A stretch of 64,000 nucleotides of DNA from Haloarcula vallismortis ATCC 29715 (GCF_000337775.1 NZ_AOLQ01000012.1:1-64000); one strand, 5' to 3'. Counted from the stretch's first letter, positions 24,937 through 34,196 are shown. The notes: generated from the sequence alone by a model not told the origin. A program made the numbers and translations.

Positions 24937-25841
24937 TTGTCACCGTCACTTACAACCCCGCAGTCGACCAGACAGTCCAGTTCGAGCAGCAGATTGCCCC
25001 CGACCGGGTCATGCGGGCCGACAGCGCGCAGTTCGACGCGGGTGGGAAGGGCATCAACGCCGCGCAACTGCTCACCGCGATGGACCGACCCTGCGTCGCG
25101 ACGGGACTGCTGGGCGGGTTCACCGGCTCGTTTATCCGGGACACGCTACAGGACGACGGCGTCGAGACGGCCTTTGTCGACGTGAACGGGACGACCCGGC
25201 TCAACACGACCGCTATCGCGGCCGCGGAGGAGTACAAACTGAACCAGGCCGGGTCACCCGTCGACGAGTCGGTCGTCGACTCGCTGCTCGAACGGGTGCG
25301 AGCGCAGTCTCCCGACCGCGTGCTCGTCGGTGGGAGCCTGCCGCCGGGACTATCGGCCGAGGCCATCGACCGCATCGCGGCCGGCGGCGACTGGGAGACC
25401 ATCGTCGACACCGGTGGCGATGTGCTCCGGGAACTCGACGCCCAGTACGGCCTCTGCAAGCCGAACCGCACCGAACTTGGCGACGCGACTGGGGCCGACG
25501 TCTCCACCGTCGAGGGGTGTGCGGACGCGGCAGAGGCGTTCCGGGAGCGCGGCTTCGACCGCGTGTTAGCCTCTCTTGGCGCAGACGGTGCGATCCTCGT
25601 CGGCGACGCCGGCCGACTGTACGCCGAAGCGCTCGACATCGACGTGGTAGACACCGTCGGAGCCGGCGACGCGCTCCTCTCTGGCGTGCTGAGCGCCTGG
25701 GAAACCGGCGCGGACGACGAGACGGCGCTCCGAACGGGTGTGGCCGTCTCCTCGCAGGTGGTCCAGCGGGCCGGGACCGCGGTTCCCGACCTGAACGACA
25801 TCGACTCGCTCCGGGACGGCGTGACGGTGAGGCGGCTGTAA
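24933..25841 (+). CDS. pfkB: 1-phosphofructokinase, PfkB family
   Basis: The 302-residue ribokinase-fold enzyme starts with GTG at 24933, overlapping glpR. MIVTVTYNPAVDQTVQFE is the classical FruK/LacC start. The substrate-site motif is GGKGINAAQLLTAM, and the ATP/anion-hole motif with catalytic Asp is DTVGAGDALLSGVLSAW. It phosphorylates fructose 1-phosphate to fructose 1,6-bisphosphate, which the aldolase at 27018 cleaves. 6-phosphofructokinase or tagatose-6-phosphate kinase activity cannot be excluded from sequence. Confidence 0.9.
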   Translation: MIVTVTYNPAVDQTVQFEQQIAPDRVMRADSAQFDAGGKGINAAQLLTAMDRPCVATGLLGGFTGSFIRDTLQDDGVETAFVDVNGTTRLNTTAIAAAEEYKLNQAGSPVDESVVDSLLERVRAQSPDRVLVGGSLPPGLSAEAIDRIAAGGDWETIVDTGGDVLRELDAQYGLCKPNRTELGDATGADVSTVEGCADAAEAFRERGFDRVLASLGADGAILVGDAGRLYAEALDIDVVDTVGAGDALLSGVLSAWETGADDETALRTGVAVSSQVVQRAGTAVPDLNDIDSLRDGVTVRRL

Positions 25842-25887
25842 CAACCGGAAACTCCAGAAACAGAAGCCCCGAGGTAGCTCGGGCCGC

Positions 25888-27015
25888 TCAGAACTTTTCG
25901 AGGTAGTCGTCGACGAACGCGCGAACGTCAGCCAGCGACGGCTGGTCCGCGGTTCGGACGAAGTAGCCGGCGACGGCGTTGCCGACGACGACGGCGGCCG
26001 CCGGCGGGAGGCCGGCGATGAGCGCGAGCCCCAGGCCGGCGTTGAAATGGTCGCCGGAACTGGTGGTCAGTTCGGGGTCCGAAACGGCTGGAACGGCGAC
26101 GCTTTTGGTGTCGTCCGCGTTGACGACGACAGAGCGTTCGACACCGTGGCCGACGAACCAGGTTGGCTCCAGTGCCTCGAACACCGCCTCGGCGTCCTCG
26201 GTGAACGACCGCTCACCCTCGCCAGCGTAGGCGTCCGCGAGCACACCCGTTTCGGCCCGGTTCGAGGAGACCACCACATCAGTCACCTCGTTTAATCGGC
26301 CGATTGCTTCTCGGCCGGCACGCAGACGGTCGGCGTCGAGCTTGCGCACGTCGCCGGGGTCGACGAGGACGGTTTCGGGCGGGTCGTCGATGTCGCCCCA
26401 CAGGTCTCGGAGCCCGTCGAAGATGGTTGGCAAGTCTGGCGTCTCGGACCAGTAGCCGGTTCCCAGCAGGCTCGCGCTGTCGAGTTTTTCGGCCAATTGC
26501 TCGTGGCCGAAGGCCACGTCGAGTTCGGCCCAGTCGAGCCCCATCGTGTCGCCGATTTCAGTCAGCATCAGCTTCCCGTCATCGAACTCGACGGCGTCGG
26601 TGACGCCGGGTTCGCCCAGCGAATTGAGGTCGTAGTCGCCGAACTCCGTCTCGAAGGGGTCGTGGACCGGCTCGCCGTACATCCCGATCATCACGGGGTC
26701 GAACGACCAGGCACCGAAGGCCCGCGCGAGGTGGCTGGTGTGGCCGCCGGTCCGGTTGCCCTGCTGGAGCCACTCGAAGGAGAGGGAGCTTTCAGCGGCG
26801 ACGGAGCGGTCGATGCGGTCGCCAAAGCCTTCCAGCGTGGCGAGGCGTTCGTGGCTCTCCGGGTCGATGCGGTCCGCGACGACCTCCCGGACGCGGTCGA
26901 GGTAGCCGTCGAAGCCGAACACGACCCGGCCGGTGTCGATAGCGTCGGGAAGCGCGTCGCTGGGTGGCAACGCCTCGTCCGCCGCGGCGACGGCTCGGCG
27001 CGTCTCCTCGTCCAT
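25888..27015 (-). CDS. PfkB-family sugar kinase, candidate ketohexokinase
   Basis: The 375-residue kinase is longer than usual for the family. It has VVFGFDGYLDRVREV near the N-terminus, NRTGGHTSHLARAFG at the substrate lid, and SSGDHFNAGLGLALIAG as the GxGD-like catalytic motif. It lies two bases downstream of the aldolase gene and faces 1-phosphofructokinase. Haloarcula species are known biochemically to use ketohexokinase (fructose to fructose 1-phosphate), so this gene is a good candidate. The assignment comes from context; ribokinase or another sugar kinase is possible. Confidence 0.75.
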   Translation of the reverse strand: MDEETRRAVAAADEALPPSDALPDAIDTGRVVFGFDGYLDRVREVVADRIDPESHERLATLEGFGDRIDRSVAAESSLSFEWLQQGNRTGGHTSHLARAFGAWSFDPVMIGMYGEPVHDPFETEFGDYDLNSLGEPGVTDAVEFDDGKLMLTEIGDTMGLDWAELDVAFGHEQLAEKLDSASLLGTGYWSETPDLPTIFDGLRDLWGDIDDPPETVLVDPGDVRKLDADRLRAGREAIGRLNEVTDVVVSSNRAETGVLADAYAGEGERSFTEDAEAVFEALEPTWFVGHGVERSVVVNADDTKSVAVPAVSDPELTTSSGDHFNAGLGLALIAGLPPAAAVVVGNAVAGYFVRTADQPSLADVRAFVDDYLEKF

Positions 27016-27017
27016 GC

Positions 27018-27800
27018 CTACAGCACGTCGTCGGCTGTCGCGTCCTCGAAGATGACGCCTTCAAGCTTGTCGAGGATGTCGTAAGGGTCATCGCGCTGCC
27101 AGACGTTGCGGCCGACGGCGAGGCCGGAAACGCCCACGTCCATGCAGTCCTCGACGAGTTCGAGGAAGTCGCGGTCGGAAGTCTTCGAACCGCCCGAAAG
27201 CAGGACGCGGTTGTCAGCGGCCGAGCGGACAGCATGGGCCATCGCCTCCTTGTCGCGGGGGTACTTGACCTTCGTGAAGTCAGCGCCCAGTTCGAGACCG
27301 ATGCGGGCCGCGTAGGCGATGGTCGAGGGACTCCGGTGCTCCTTGATAGCCTGGCCGCGCGGGTACGACCACATCGCGATCGGCAGGTCGTGGTCGCGGG
27401 CGTTCTCCTGCACCGGGCGGAAGTCCTCGAACATGTCGGTCTCGCGGTTGACGCCCGGATAGATGGTGTAGCCGATGGCGTCAGCACCGAGTTCGGCGGC
27501 GTAGTCGACCGACCAGTTCTGGGGCGAGTACGGGTCACCCATCCAGAGGTCCGAGCCGCCGTTGAGCTTCGCCAGCAGGTTCACGTCGTCCTCGTAGCTC
27601 GGGTAGTACGTCTCGGCGAGACCCTTGCCGACGGCCAGGGCCGTCACGGCGTCGTGGGTTGCCATCTCGAACACCTCTCGCGGGTCGAGGCGCTCCTCGA
27701 CGCCGCTGAACTGCTTGGGACCGTGTTCCAGCCCGTGGTCGTGTGCCAGCACGAGCGTCTTGTCGTTCCGTACAAGCGGTGAGTCACCCAGTGGTCGCAT
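27018..27800 (-). CDS. fba: Class I fructose-bisphosphate aldolase, archaeal type
   Basis: The 260-residue TIM-barrel protein of the DeoC/LacD/FbaB group opens with TLVLAHDHGLEHGP. The Schiff-base lysine lies in GADFTKVKYPRD (about residues 175-186), and the phosphate site in VLLSGGSKTSDRDF and GVSGLAVGRNVW. It cleaves fructose 1,6-bisphosphate or works in reverse for gluconeogenesis. It is transcribed with the sugar kinase and faces glpR-pfkB. A relative, 2-amino-3,7-dideoxy-heptulosonate synthase, lacks the sugar-kinase context, so aldolase is preferred. Confidence 0.9.
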   Translation of the reverse strand: MRPLGDSPLVRNDKTLVLAHDHGLEHGPKQFSGVEERLDPREVFEMATHDAVTALAVGKGLAETYYPSYEDDVNLLAKLNGGSDLWMGDPYSPQNWSVDYAAELGADAIGYTIYPGVNRETDMFEDFRPVQENARDHDLPIAMWSYPRGQAIKEHRSPSTIAYAARIGLELGADFTKVKYPRDKEAMAHAVRSAADNRVLLSGGSKTSDRDFLELVEDCMDVGVSGLAVGRNVWQRDDPYDILDKLEGVIFEDATADDVL

Positions 27801-27919
27801 GTGTCGTGTTTCTACCGAGAACGACCATTAACAGTTTTCGGTTCTGATTTGTTACTACTGTTCGCGTTCGTTTTTGATCGAGGGCGGGAATTAAGTGTGT
27901 TCCAGTGAAAGGTTCGGGC

Positions 27920-28063
27920 ATGCCATCCGTGGACTTGGACGCCGAGACGGTGGAGCGCCTTGACGACCTCCGCGTCGAGGACGAGTCGTACGACGAAATC
28001 GTAACGGAACTCATCAACATCTACGAGGCCGAAGAGCTAACACTGTTCCACAGCGGCGATTAA
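27920..28063 (+). CDS. 47-residue DUF7557-like small protein
   Basis: The protein reads MPSVDLDAETVERLDDLRVE and ends EEAE-type LTLFHSGD. The strand-helix-helix pattern is like an RHH or VapB-type antitoxin N-terminal domain. It belongs to a group of about 50-residue haloarchaeal proteins, DUF7557 by memory, sometimes annotated as antitoxin-like. No toxin gene is adjacent. Its stop overlaps the convergent 28060 gene by four bases. Confidence 0.7.
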   Translation: MPSVDLDAETVERLDDLRVEDESYDEIVTELINIYEAEELTLFHSGD

Positions 28064-28509
28064 CCCTGTGCCTGCTCGCAGACGGACTGCCAGCGCCCGT
28101 TCGACTCTAGTTTCTCCTGAAGTTGCTCAGCGTACGCCTGTGCGAGCCGTGCTGCCTCTTCCTCCTGTTGCTTGTTACCGCCGCTCGACCCACCGAGTCC
28201 AAGCGCGTCCTTAACGCCAGAGAGGAGGCCACCGCCCGAGCTCCCGGACTGGTCGCCCCCCGGACCGCCCATCGGCCCCTGATTGGCGACTCGTTCCATC
28301 TCCGGCATGACGCTGGAGAGCTTTGAGGTATCGGCGACGATGCGTGCCGCGTCGGGGTCGCCCGGGTTCTCGATTTCGAACTCGACGGCGGTCATCACCA
28401 GCCCCCACTGCTGGCTGGAGAACGACGACGCTTTGACCTGTTCGTTGAACCGCTGGTCGACCGCCATCCGTTCGCCGGCGATGCGGTCGGTCCAGTTTGA
28501 ATCGCTCAT
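28060..28509 (-). CDS. Haloarchaeal conserved protein, DUF5799-like
   Basis: The product has 149 residues from ATG 28509 (MSDSNWTDRIAGERMAVDQR). The N-terminal region (1-80), with NEQVKASSFSSQQWGLVMTA and ARIVADTSKLSSVMPEME, matches a haloarchaea-only family that I recall as DUF5799. A Gly/Ser-rich linker (90-115) leads to a helical C-terminus with EEEAARLAQAYAEQLQEKLE. The function is unknown. The longer open frame upstream is not supported. Confidence 0.78.
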   Translation of the reverse strand: MSDSNWTDRIAGERMAVDQRFNEQVKASSFSSQQWGLVMTAVEFEIENPGDPDAARIVADTSKLSSVMPEMERVANQGPMGGPGGDQSGSSGGGLLSGVKDALGLGGSSGGNKQQEEEAARLAQAYAEQLQEKLESNGRWQSVCEQAQG

Positions 28510-28683
28510 GAACTGGTGTTTGCGGGCCGTCGGTATGAGCGTTTCCCGCTCCGTGCGGTGTCCTACGGTAAACAGCCCCGTTTCTGGGCCGGCTGTCACG
28601 TCTCTGACTGACCCCCGCCCCGTCATATTGTCTTCAAAACGCTTCCAATATGTTAAGTTGGCTCACGATATACTTGCATCTCA

Positions 28684-29967
28684 ATGACTACTGAGTTTGG
28701 GACAGGGCAGGCGACCGGGGAGTCTGGCGACGCCGCAGCGATGGATGCCATACGGGACGCCATGACTGCCATCTCGGCCAGCGAACCGGACTTTTGTCAG
28801 ATTTTCTGTTCCCCGACATACGATTACGAGGCGGTGTTATGGGGTGCTCGAAGCGTTGTCGGGTCGGACACCGAGATCGTAGGCTGTTCGTCCTCCGGTG
28901 AGTTCACCGAATCCGGTTCTGGGAACGGAACTGTCACAGTCGGCGTCGTTTCGTCGGACTCGATACGGTTCTTTTCCAGCCTCTCGACGGAGCTCAGCGC
29001 CGATCCTGAGCGCTGTCTGTTCGAAGCCGTGCATGACCTCCCCGCAAGCGAGGACCCTGCTGTCGATGGGTATCCGCACCGGACGGTCATCAACCTCCAC
29101 GACGGCATGGCCGGTATCGGGAACAAGGTCACCCGACTCACCGAGCAGTACCTCGATGACGAGGAGACACCGGTCGTCGGCGGATCTGCGGGTGATGACC
29201 TCCAGTTACAGCAGACCCACGTCTTCCGGAACGACCGCGTCGAGACGGACGCTGTTGTCCTTGCGCTCATCGCCTCAGAGGATCCGCTTCCGGTGACAGT
29301 CAACCACGGCCACGAACCGATCTCCGAGGCGATGACGGTGACCCGAGCGGAGGGCAGCACCGTGTACGAACTCGACGGCAGACCTGCCTTCGAGGCCTGG
29401 CGGGACGCGATTCGAGAAGATGCGATGGAGACATACGATATCGATGTCGACGAGCTGGAAGCGGGGTCCGAGGACCTCGTCATGTTGCTCGGCCGTTACG
29501 AACTCGGTATCGAATCGGAACCGGATGCCGATGCAGACGGACTGGCCTCTCGGATTAAGACGTTCATCGAGAGCAAACTCATCTCGACGACGGGGTACAA
29601 CATCCGATGGCCGGGCCATACGACCGACACCGATGGGCCGCTGGACTTCGCCGTCGCTGTGTCCGAGGGGACGGAGGTACGGGTGACACATAGCAACAAA
29701 TCCGACCAGGTGTATGCAGTCCGGAACGCCGCGACCAACGCCGCAAATGAACTCCGCGGCGGCAACGTCGCAGGCGGGTTCGTGTACGACTGTGCCTGTC
29801 GTGCGATGATTCTCGGCGATGACTTCGACGATGCCGTCGACACAATTCACAGCGCTATCGACGCGCCCTTCGCCGGCTTCGAAACCTACGGTGAAGTCTG
29901 TTCGGCCGACGAGGATTACACGGGCTATCATAACACGTCTTCAGTCATCCTGCTGTTCCCGGAGTAA
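28684..29967 (+). CDS. FIST-domain sensory protein
   Basis: The 427-residue soluble protein has a FIST N domain (about 30-215; EIVGCSSSGEFTESG and VVGGSAGDDLQLQQTHVF) and a FIST C domain (about 225-400; GGFVYDCACRAMILGDDF and FAGFETYGEVCS). FIST domains are predicted ligand sensors, probably for amino acids, often linked to signal transduction. No kinase or receiver domain is fused here, so it may work with a separate partner. It is a single gene with an AT-rich promoter region. Confidence 0.88.
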   Translation: MTTEFGTGQATGESGDAAAMDAIRDAMTAISASEPDFCQIFCSPTYDYEAVLWGARSVVGSDTEIVGCSSSGEFTESGSGNGTVTVGVVSSDSIRFFSSLSTELSADPERCLFEAVHDLPASEDPAVDGYPHRTVINLHDGMAGIGNKVTRLTEQYLDDEETPVVGGSAGDDLQLQQTHVFRNDRVETDAVVLALIASEDPLPVTVNHGHEPISEAMTVTRAEGSTVYELDGRPAFEAWRDAIREDAMETYDIDVDELEAGSEDLVMLLGRYELGIESEPDADADGLASRIKTFIESKLISTTGYNIRWPGHTTDTDGPLDFAVAVSEGTEVRVTHSNKSDQVYAVRNAATNAANELRGGNVAGGFVYDCACRAMILGDDFDDAVDTIHSAIDAPFAGFETYGEVCSADEDYTGYHNTSSVILLFPE

Positions 29968-30018
29968 CGACTACAAGTCCGCTACCGGCGAAAAATAACG
30001 CGTTCTCCGCTCTGCCGC

Positions 30019-30414
30019 TCAGACCCCGGACTCGATGGTGATCTCCGCGTGTAGCTCGTCCTGCAGTGCCGAGTGGACGTGGCAAATGTCTTCTGCGAGT
30101 TCGACGATGTCCTGCTCTTCGTCGGCAAGCGATTCCTCGACCTCGACGTGGAAGTCGATAGCCTCCAGGTCGTCGTCCTCGTCAAGATCTGCGGCGACAT
30201 CGACATCGATAGTCCCGATATCTTCGTGACCGTACTTGTCGGCAGCAACGCGTAGCGCCGGGATGTAACAGGAAGCGTAGTCGGCGGCCAGAACCTCGTT
30301 CGGTGACGGGCCGTTCTCGCTCAGCGCGTCGACGATAAGCTCCCACTCGCCGTTGATAATGCTCTCTACTGTGTACCCTTCCTCGCACGTGCTCTCGACT
30401 TCGATATCTGACAT
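30019..30414 (-). CDS. OsmC-family thiol peroxidase-like protein
   Basis: The 131-residue protein has the two family cysteines, in AADYASCYIPALRV (about residue 49) and AEDICHVHSALQ (about residue 112). In active OsmC/Ohr proteins these reduce organic peroxides. The fold order and length fit single-domain OsmC. The second Cys lies in ICHVH rather than the more common CPVS-type motif, so activity is likely but unproven. It is a single gene with a short upstream gap. Confidence 0.87.
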   Translation of the reverse strand: MSDIEVESTCEEGYTVESIINGEWELIVDALSENGPSPNEVLAADYASCYIPALRVAADKYGHEDIGTIDVDVAADLDEDDDLEAIDFHVEVEESLADEEQDIVELAEDICHVHSALQDELHAEITIESGV

Positions 30415-30519
30415 AGCAATATTGTGGACACAGCCCTCCCTCTAAACGTTTCCTGCATGGCGTTTCGACCCGCGAACACTGCCGAAAGGTAATACACCTC
30501 CAGTCCCTACAAATGGCCA

Positions 30520-30891
30520 ATGGAACACCTTGCACCGTCGAACGTGCCGGTGTACGCTACACGGGAACACCAGCGCGAGATCTGGGAGCGCTGTCGGGAC
30601 CGGGGCCACCCGGTCCTCGCCGTCCGGGACGCGACACGGGGGTTCATCGTCCGGTACGACCTCCAGCACCTGTCCTACGAACTCTCGGACGCTACCGTTC
30701 AGGAGCTTCGGGACCGCGTCCGGTCCCGCCGACCGTATCCGACGACGACAGATCCGATCTCGGAGACCGAGGGCGTCGGCGGCGAGGCCGGCCCGGTGTC
30801 CGGCGAACTCCACGCGGACACCGAACAGGCCGCCAGAGAGCTGGCCTCACACATCTCAGGGTTCGTGCTGGACCGGTCGAACTGGCGGTAG
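30520..30891 (+). CDS. Conserved haloarchaeal protein, unknown function
   Basis: This 123-residue protein opens MEHLAPSNVPVYATREHQRE. A mixed alpha/beta core (GHPVLAVRDATRGFIVRYDL) is followed by a Thr/Gly/Glu-rich linker and a C-terminal helix (AARELASHISGFVLDRSNWR). No catalytic or metal motif is visible. It lies 52 bases before the UbiA gene on the same strand, but a GGGATTTTTCCC palindrome between them suggests a separate promoter. I do not recognise a family. Confidence 0.68.
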   Translation: MEHLAPSNVPVYATREHQREIWERCRDRGHPVLAVRDATRGFIVRYDLQHLSYELSDATVQELRDRVRSRRPYPTTTDPISETEGVGGEAGPVSGELHADTEQAARELASHISGFVLDRSNWR

Positions 30892-30943
30892 TACCGAATC
30901 AACACGGCTGGGGATTTTTCCCACAGCCACACCTTGGGTCCGT

Positions 30944-31798
30944 ATGGCAGTCGCCCGACACGGGACCGGTCCGTTCGCAACCGTGAGTGCCCTGGCCTCG
31001 CAGGTGCACCCGGTGTTCATGCTGCCGCCGCTTGCGACCTCGCTGTTTGGCGGGTTGCTCTCCGGTGGGTTCTGGCCGCCGCTGGCAGCGCTCCACGCGG
31101 GTGCGATGTTCTTCGCCGTCTACACGGCCCACGTCAAGGACGGCTACGTCGACTTCCACGTCCGCGGCGAGGACGACGACCATCCCCTCACTGGCTCGGG
31201 CTGTCGCATGGCGCTGGTCGGCGCTGGCGTCGGCTTCGCGCTCTGTACAGCAGCCATCTGGTTGCTTGCCGGTCCCAGCGCGGCGCTGCTGACGCTGCCG
31301 ACCTGGGTTATCGGCTACACGCACGCGCCACAACTTGATATGAACCCCGTTGGCGCGACGATGGGCTACCCGACGGGTATCGCGCTGGCGCTTCTGGGTG
31401 GCTACTACGCACAGGTGACGACGCTGACGCCGCGTGCTGTCGGTCTCGCGGCCGTGTTTCTCCTGTTGCTGACCGGTATCAAAATCATCGACGACGAGCA
31501 GGACTACGACTACGACCGGTCGATACAGAAACGCACCGTCGCTGTCGTACTTGGTCATCAACGCGCTCGGCGGCTCGCACTCGGCCTGTTCGGAGCGGGC
31601 CTTCTCGGAATCGTCGGGCTGTCCGTGGCATTACCCGGAGTCCCGCCGAGCGCTGCGGCGGCCGCGGTAGTTTTCGGGACGGTCGCGGCTATCGCCCAGC
31701 GAGGCGACCCTGAAACTGCGACGATGCTGCTGATTCGCGGCTCGTATCTTCTGCTGGCCGTCCTCGTTACCGCTGTTTGGTTCCGGCCGCTGGCGTGA
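30944..31798 (+). CDS. UbiA-family prenyltransferase
   Basis: The 284-residue integral membrane protein has about eight hydrophobic segments. The first Asp-rich motif is AHVKDGYVDFHVRGEDDDHP (about residues 62-81), the second IKIIDDEQDYDYDRS (about 183-197). It differs from LyeJ in its unusual GEDDD motif, seen in other haloarchaeal UbiA paralogues. Lipid or quinone prenylation is the likely general reaction; the acceptor cannot be named. I chose the ATG at 30944; the in-frame extension overlaps the previous gene and is Arg/Thr-rich. Confidence 0.82.
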   Translation: MAVARHGTGPFATVSALASQVHPVFMLPPLATSLFGGLLSGGFWPPLAALHAGAMFFAVYTAHVKDGYVDFHVRGEDDDHPLTGSGCRMALVGAGVGFALCTAAIWLLAGPSAALLTLPTWVIGYTHAPQLDMNPVGATMGYPTGIALALLGGYYAQVTTLTPRAVGLAAVFLLLLTGIKIIDDEQDYDYDRSIQKRTVAVVLGHQRARRLALGLFGAGLLGIVGLSVALPGVPPSAAAAAVVFGTVAAIAQRGDPETATMLLIRGSYLLLAVLVTAVWFRPLA

Positions 31799-31870
31799 CT
31801 GTGGCCGTCCTATCGGTTGCTCGTCCGCCGGCTGCCTGAAACTGCCACCGTCGGACCCACTCGTTGTCGG

Positions 31871-32530
31871 TCAGCCCGAAATGTGGGTGAGGACATGGGT
31901 CGCTGAGACGACCAGTGATATCGTCACTATCGAGGCTGCCATGACACCGGCCACGACCGGTGAGAGGTCTCCAGTGAGGCCACCGACTGCGAGCAGTACA
32001 GCGGCAACGACCGTACAGGCAAGCAGTGCCAGATGGACGAACAGCCACGGGCCGACACGGTGCAGTGACCCGAGCAGCGTCTCGACTCCCGACGGTTGTG
32101 CCGGCCGAACTCGCTCGCCGGGCCGGTAGTACTCCGTGGCAGTCCCGTAACCCGTGCTGCCGCCGCGAGTCTGTGTGGGCCGCTGTGTCGCTTTTGCTGT
32201 TGCCCCGCTCGCAGTTTCCGTGTCGGTCCGCTGGTCGACGTACTGCTGTGCGATGTCGCTGACACCGCCTGTGGCTGTGCCGCCGTCCGCGCTGCCGTCG
32301 ACGTACTCGCTGACATACGCGTCGTGGCCGAGCCGGTCGTAGCGCTCTCGCTCGACCTCGTCGGTGAGTACGTCCTTTGCCTGTGTGAGTCGCTTGAACC
32401 GCTCTTCGGCGTCAGGGTCGTCACTCACGTCCGGGTGGTGGGTCTTCGTCTGCTCCCGGTAGGCGCGGACTATCGTCTCTTCAGTGGCATCCGGGGCCAC
32501 CCCCAGAATACCGTAGAACGTCGCTTCCAT
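31871..32530 (-). CDS. J-domain protein with C-terminal membrane segments
   Basis: The 219-residue protein starts MEATFYGILGVAPDATEETI. The J domain (1-65) includes the essential HPD in TKTHHPDVSDDPDAEERF, so it could stimulate an Hsp70 (DnaK). A Thr/Gly-rich linker (85-145) leads to two hydrophobic helices (about 160-215), giving a membrane-anchored form rather than a classical DnaJ; zinc-finger and substrate domains are absent. It is a single gene convergent with UbiA. Confidence 0.85.
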   Translation of the reverse strand: MEATFYGILGVAPDATEETIVRAYREQTKTHHPDVSDDPDAEERFKRLTQAKDVLTDEVERERYDRLGHDAYVSEYVDGSADGGTATGGVSDIAQQYVDQRTDTETASGATAKATQRPTQTRGGSTGYGTATEYYRPGERVRPAQPSGVETLLGSLHRVGPWLFVHLALLACTVVAAVLLAVGGLTGDLSPVVAGVMAASIVTISLVVSATHVLTHISG

Positions 32531-32659
32531 ACACACCCCTGTGTGTTCGTCCGGTCGAACTGGACATATAATAAAGTAGTCACTCTCTCACGCTTCGATA
32601 TTGTCCATCACCGTCGCCGAGTCGCCGGACTGAAACTGCCCGGGCACTACGGTTCGAGT

Positions 32660-33208
32660 ATGGACATAGACAGCGAGGAGTGGGCGGCGCGACTCCGGGA
32701 GAACCGGGCCGAGAAAGACCGCTTCTTCGCGGAACACCGCCAATCTCCGATTCCACCGGAAGACCGCGACGACTTCGACGGACTCAGCTATTTCGAACCG
32801 GACCCCGAGTACCGGGTCGAGGCGACGGTCACTGTTCACGAGACGCCGGAGTCGGTCGATCTGGAGACGAGCGACGACCGAACGGTGCGCTATCTCCACG
32901 TCGCGTCGCTCTCGTTCGACCTCGACGGCGAGTCCCGCGAACTGCACGCGTTCCGACAGGCTGCCGACGAGTCACGGACGCTCTTTGTCCCGTTCCGGGA
33001 CAAGACGACCGGCCAGCAGAGCTACGACGGCGGCCGATACATGGAACTGGAGCCCGACCGCGACCTGAGCGACGGCGACGAGATTACACTGGATTTCAAT
33101 CTCGCCTACTCGCCGTTCTGTGCCTACAGCGACACGTTCTCCTGTCCGTTGCCGCCGGAGTCGAACTGGCTCGATGCCACAGTAACGGCCGGGGAACGGA
33201 TCGACTGA
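32660..33208 (+). CDS. DUF1684-family protein
   Basis: The 182-residue protein starts MDIDSEEWAARLRENRAEKD. It carries the DUF1684 hallmarks: FFAEHRQSPIPPEDRDDFDGL, FVPFRDKTTGQQSYDGGRY and the terminal DFNLAYSPFCAYSDTFSCPL. The family is widespread and uncharacterised; the conserved PFCAY and GRY motifs suggest a binding pocket. I chose the ATG at 32660, because upstream in-frame sequence overlaps the antisense J-domain gene. Confidence 0.88.
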   Translation: MDIDSEEWAARLRENRAEKDRFFAEHRQSPIPPEDRDDFDGLSYFEPDPEYRVEATVTVHETPESVDLETSDDRTVRYLHVASLSFDLDGESRELHAFRQAADESRTLFVPFRDKTTGQQSYDGGRYMELEPDRDLSDGDEITLDFNLAYSPFCAYSDTFSCPLPPESNWLDATVTAGERID

Positions 33209-33270
33209 ACGCGGGTCGCCCCACCGGTACCAAACGAATTGTTTACACATAGCCACGACCAAAGCAGTAT

Positions 33271-34125
33271 ATGGCAACGGCGACCCGCGACCGTCCGGTT
33301 CTGCAGGCCTTCCAGTACGGGTTTACGCTTTTCTCGGCGCTCTCGCTGGGGGTGATAGGACTCGGGTTCGGTTCGATCCTGCTCCTCACCATCGCGTTTT
33401 CGCTGTCACTCGGCGCAGGGGTACAGATAACACAAGTACAGACGCTGGTTCTTGGGTTGATAACGGTTCAGGGAATCGGCTGCCCGGTCATCGCGTACAC
33501 ATATATCAAGCTCAGGCCGGTAATCAGGGCGAAGCTCCGCGAGGTGTTCTCTTACTCTGCGGACAGCGGCGAGTTTGCTATCGGCATTTCGGTGCCGAGC
33601 CTCCGTGAGGCCGGCATCGTCGTGCTGGGCTACGCCAGCGCAATGGGCGGGCTCGTGGTGGTGGCTGCCATCATTACGACGCTCGTTTCGCTGTTCGGGA
33701 TAGAAACGGCAACCAATCAGGCGGCTGAGATCGGGATGGAAAACCCTGATGTCCTCCTTCTGTTAATTCCCGCTTCTTTTCTCCTCATCGGCCCGGGCGA
33801 GGAACTGCTGTTCCGCGGTGTCGTTCAGGGCCGTATTCGGGACTACTTCGGCCCAATCTCGGGCGTCACTATCGCGAGCGTCATGTTTGCTGGCATTCAC
33901 TACCCCGCCCTCAGTGGCGGGTCGGTCACGGGGAAACTCGTCGCGGTGAGTGCCCTCCTCATTCCGTCGCTCATCCTCGGTGCAACCTACGAGTACACGG
34001 ACAACATTGTCGTCCCGTCACTCATCCACGGCGCGTACAATGCCACACTGTTTACTGGCCTATACGTCACCGTGAAATTCAGCAGTGAGCTTTCGTCCGC
34101 CGCGGGCACCCTCACTCTGGGGTGA
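33271..34125 (+). CDS. CPBP-family intramembrane metalloprotease
   Basis: The 284-residue protein has seven to eight membrane helices. It carries the CAAX-protease/bacteriocin-processing motifs GPGEELLFRGVVQG (Glu-Glu and Arg), FAGIHYPAL and LIHGAYNA, which supply the metal ligands within the membrane. Substrates are unknown; in archaea these may process or protect against small peptides. It is a single gene after DUF1684, with about 60 bases between. Confidence 0.88.
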   Translation: MATATRDRPVLQAFQYGFTLFSALSLGVIGLGFGSILLLTIAFSLSLGAGVQITQVQTLVLGLITVQGIGCPVIAYTYIKLRPVIRAKLREVFSYSADSGEFAIGISVPSLREAGIVVLGYASAMGGLVVVAAIITTLVSLFGIETATNQAAEIGMENPDVLLLLIPASFLLIGPGEELLFRGVVQGRIRDYFGPISGVTIASVMFAGIHYPALSGGSVTGKLVAVSALLIPSLILGATYEYTDNIVVPSLIHGAYNATLFTGLYVTVKFSSELSSAAGTLTLG

Positions 34126-34196
34126 CGCCGTTCTCGACCCAGATTCTGCACAGAACACTCGCATCAGTCTGGCAGTCTTTCACCGACGGCCCATCC

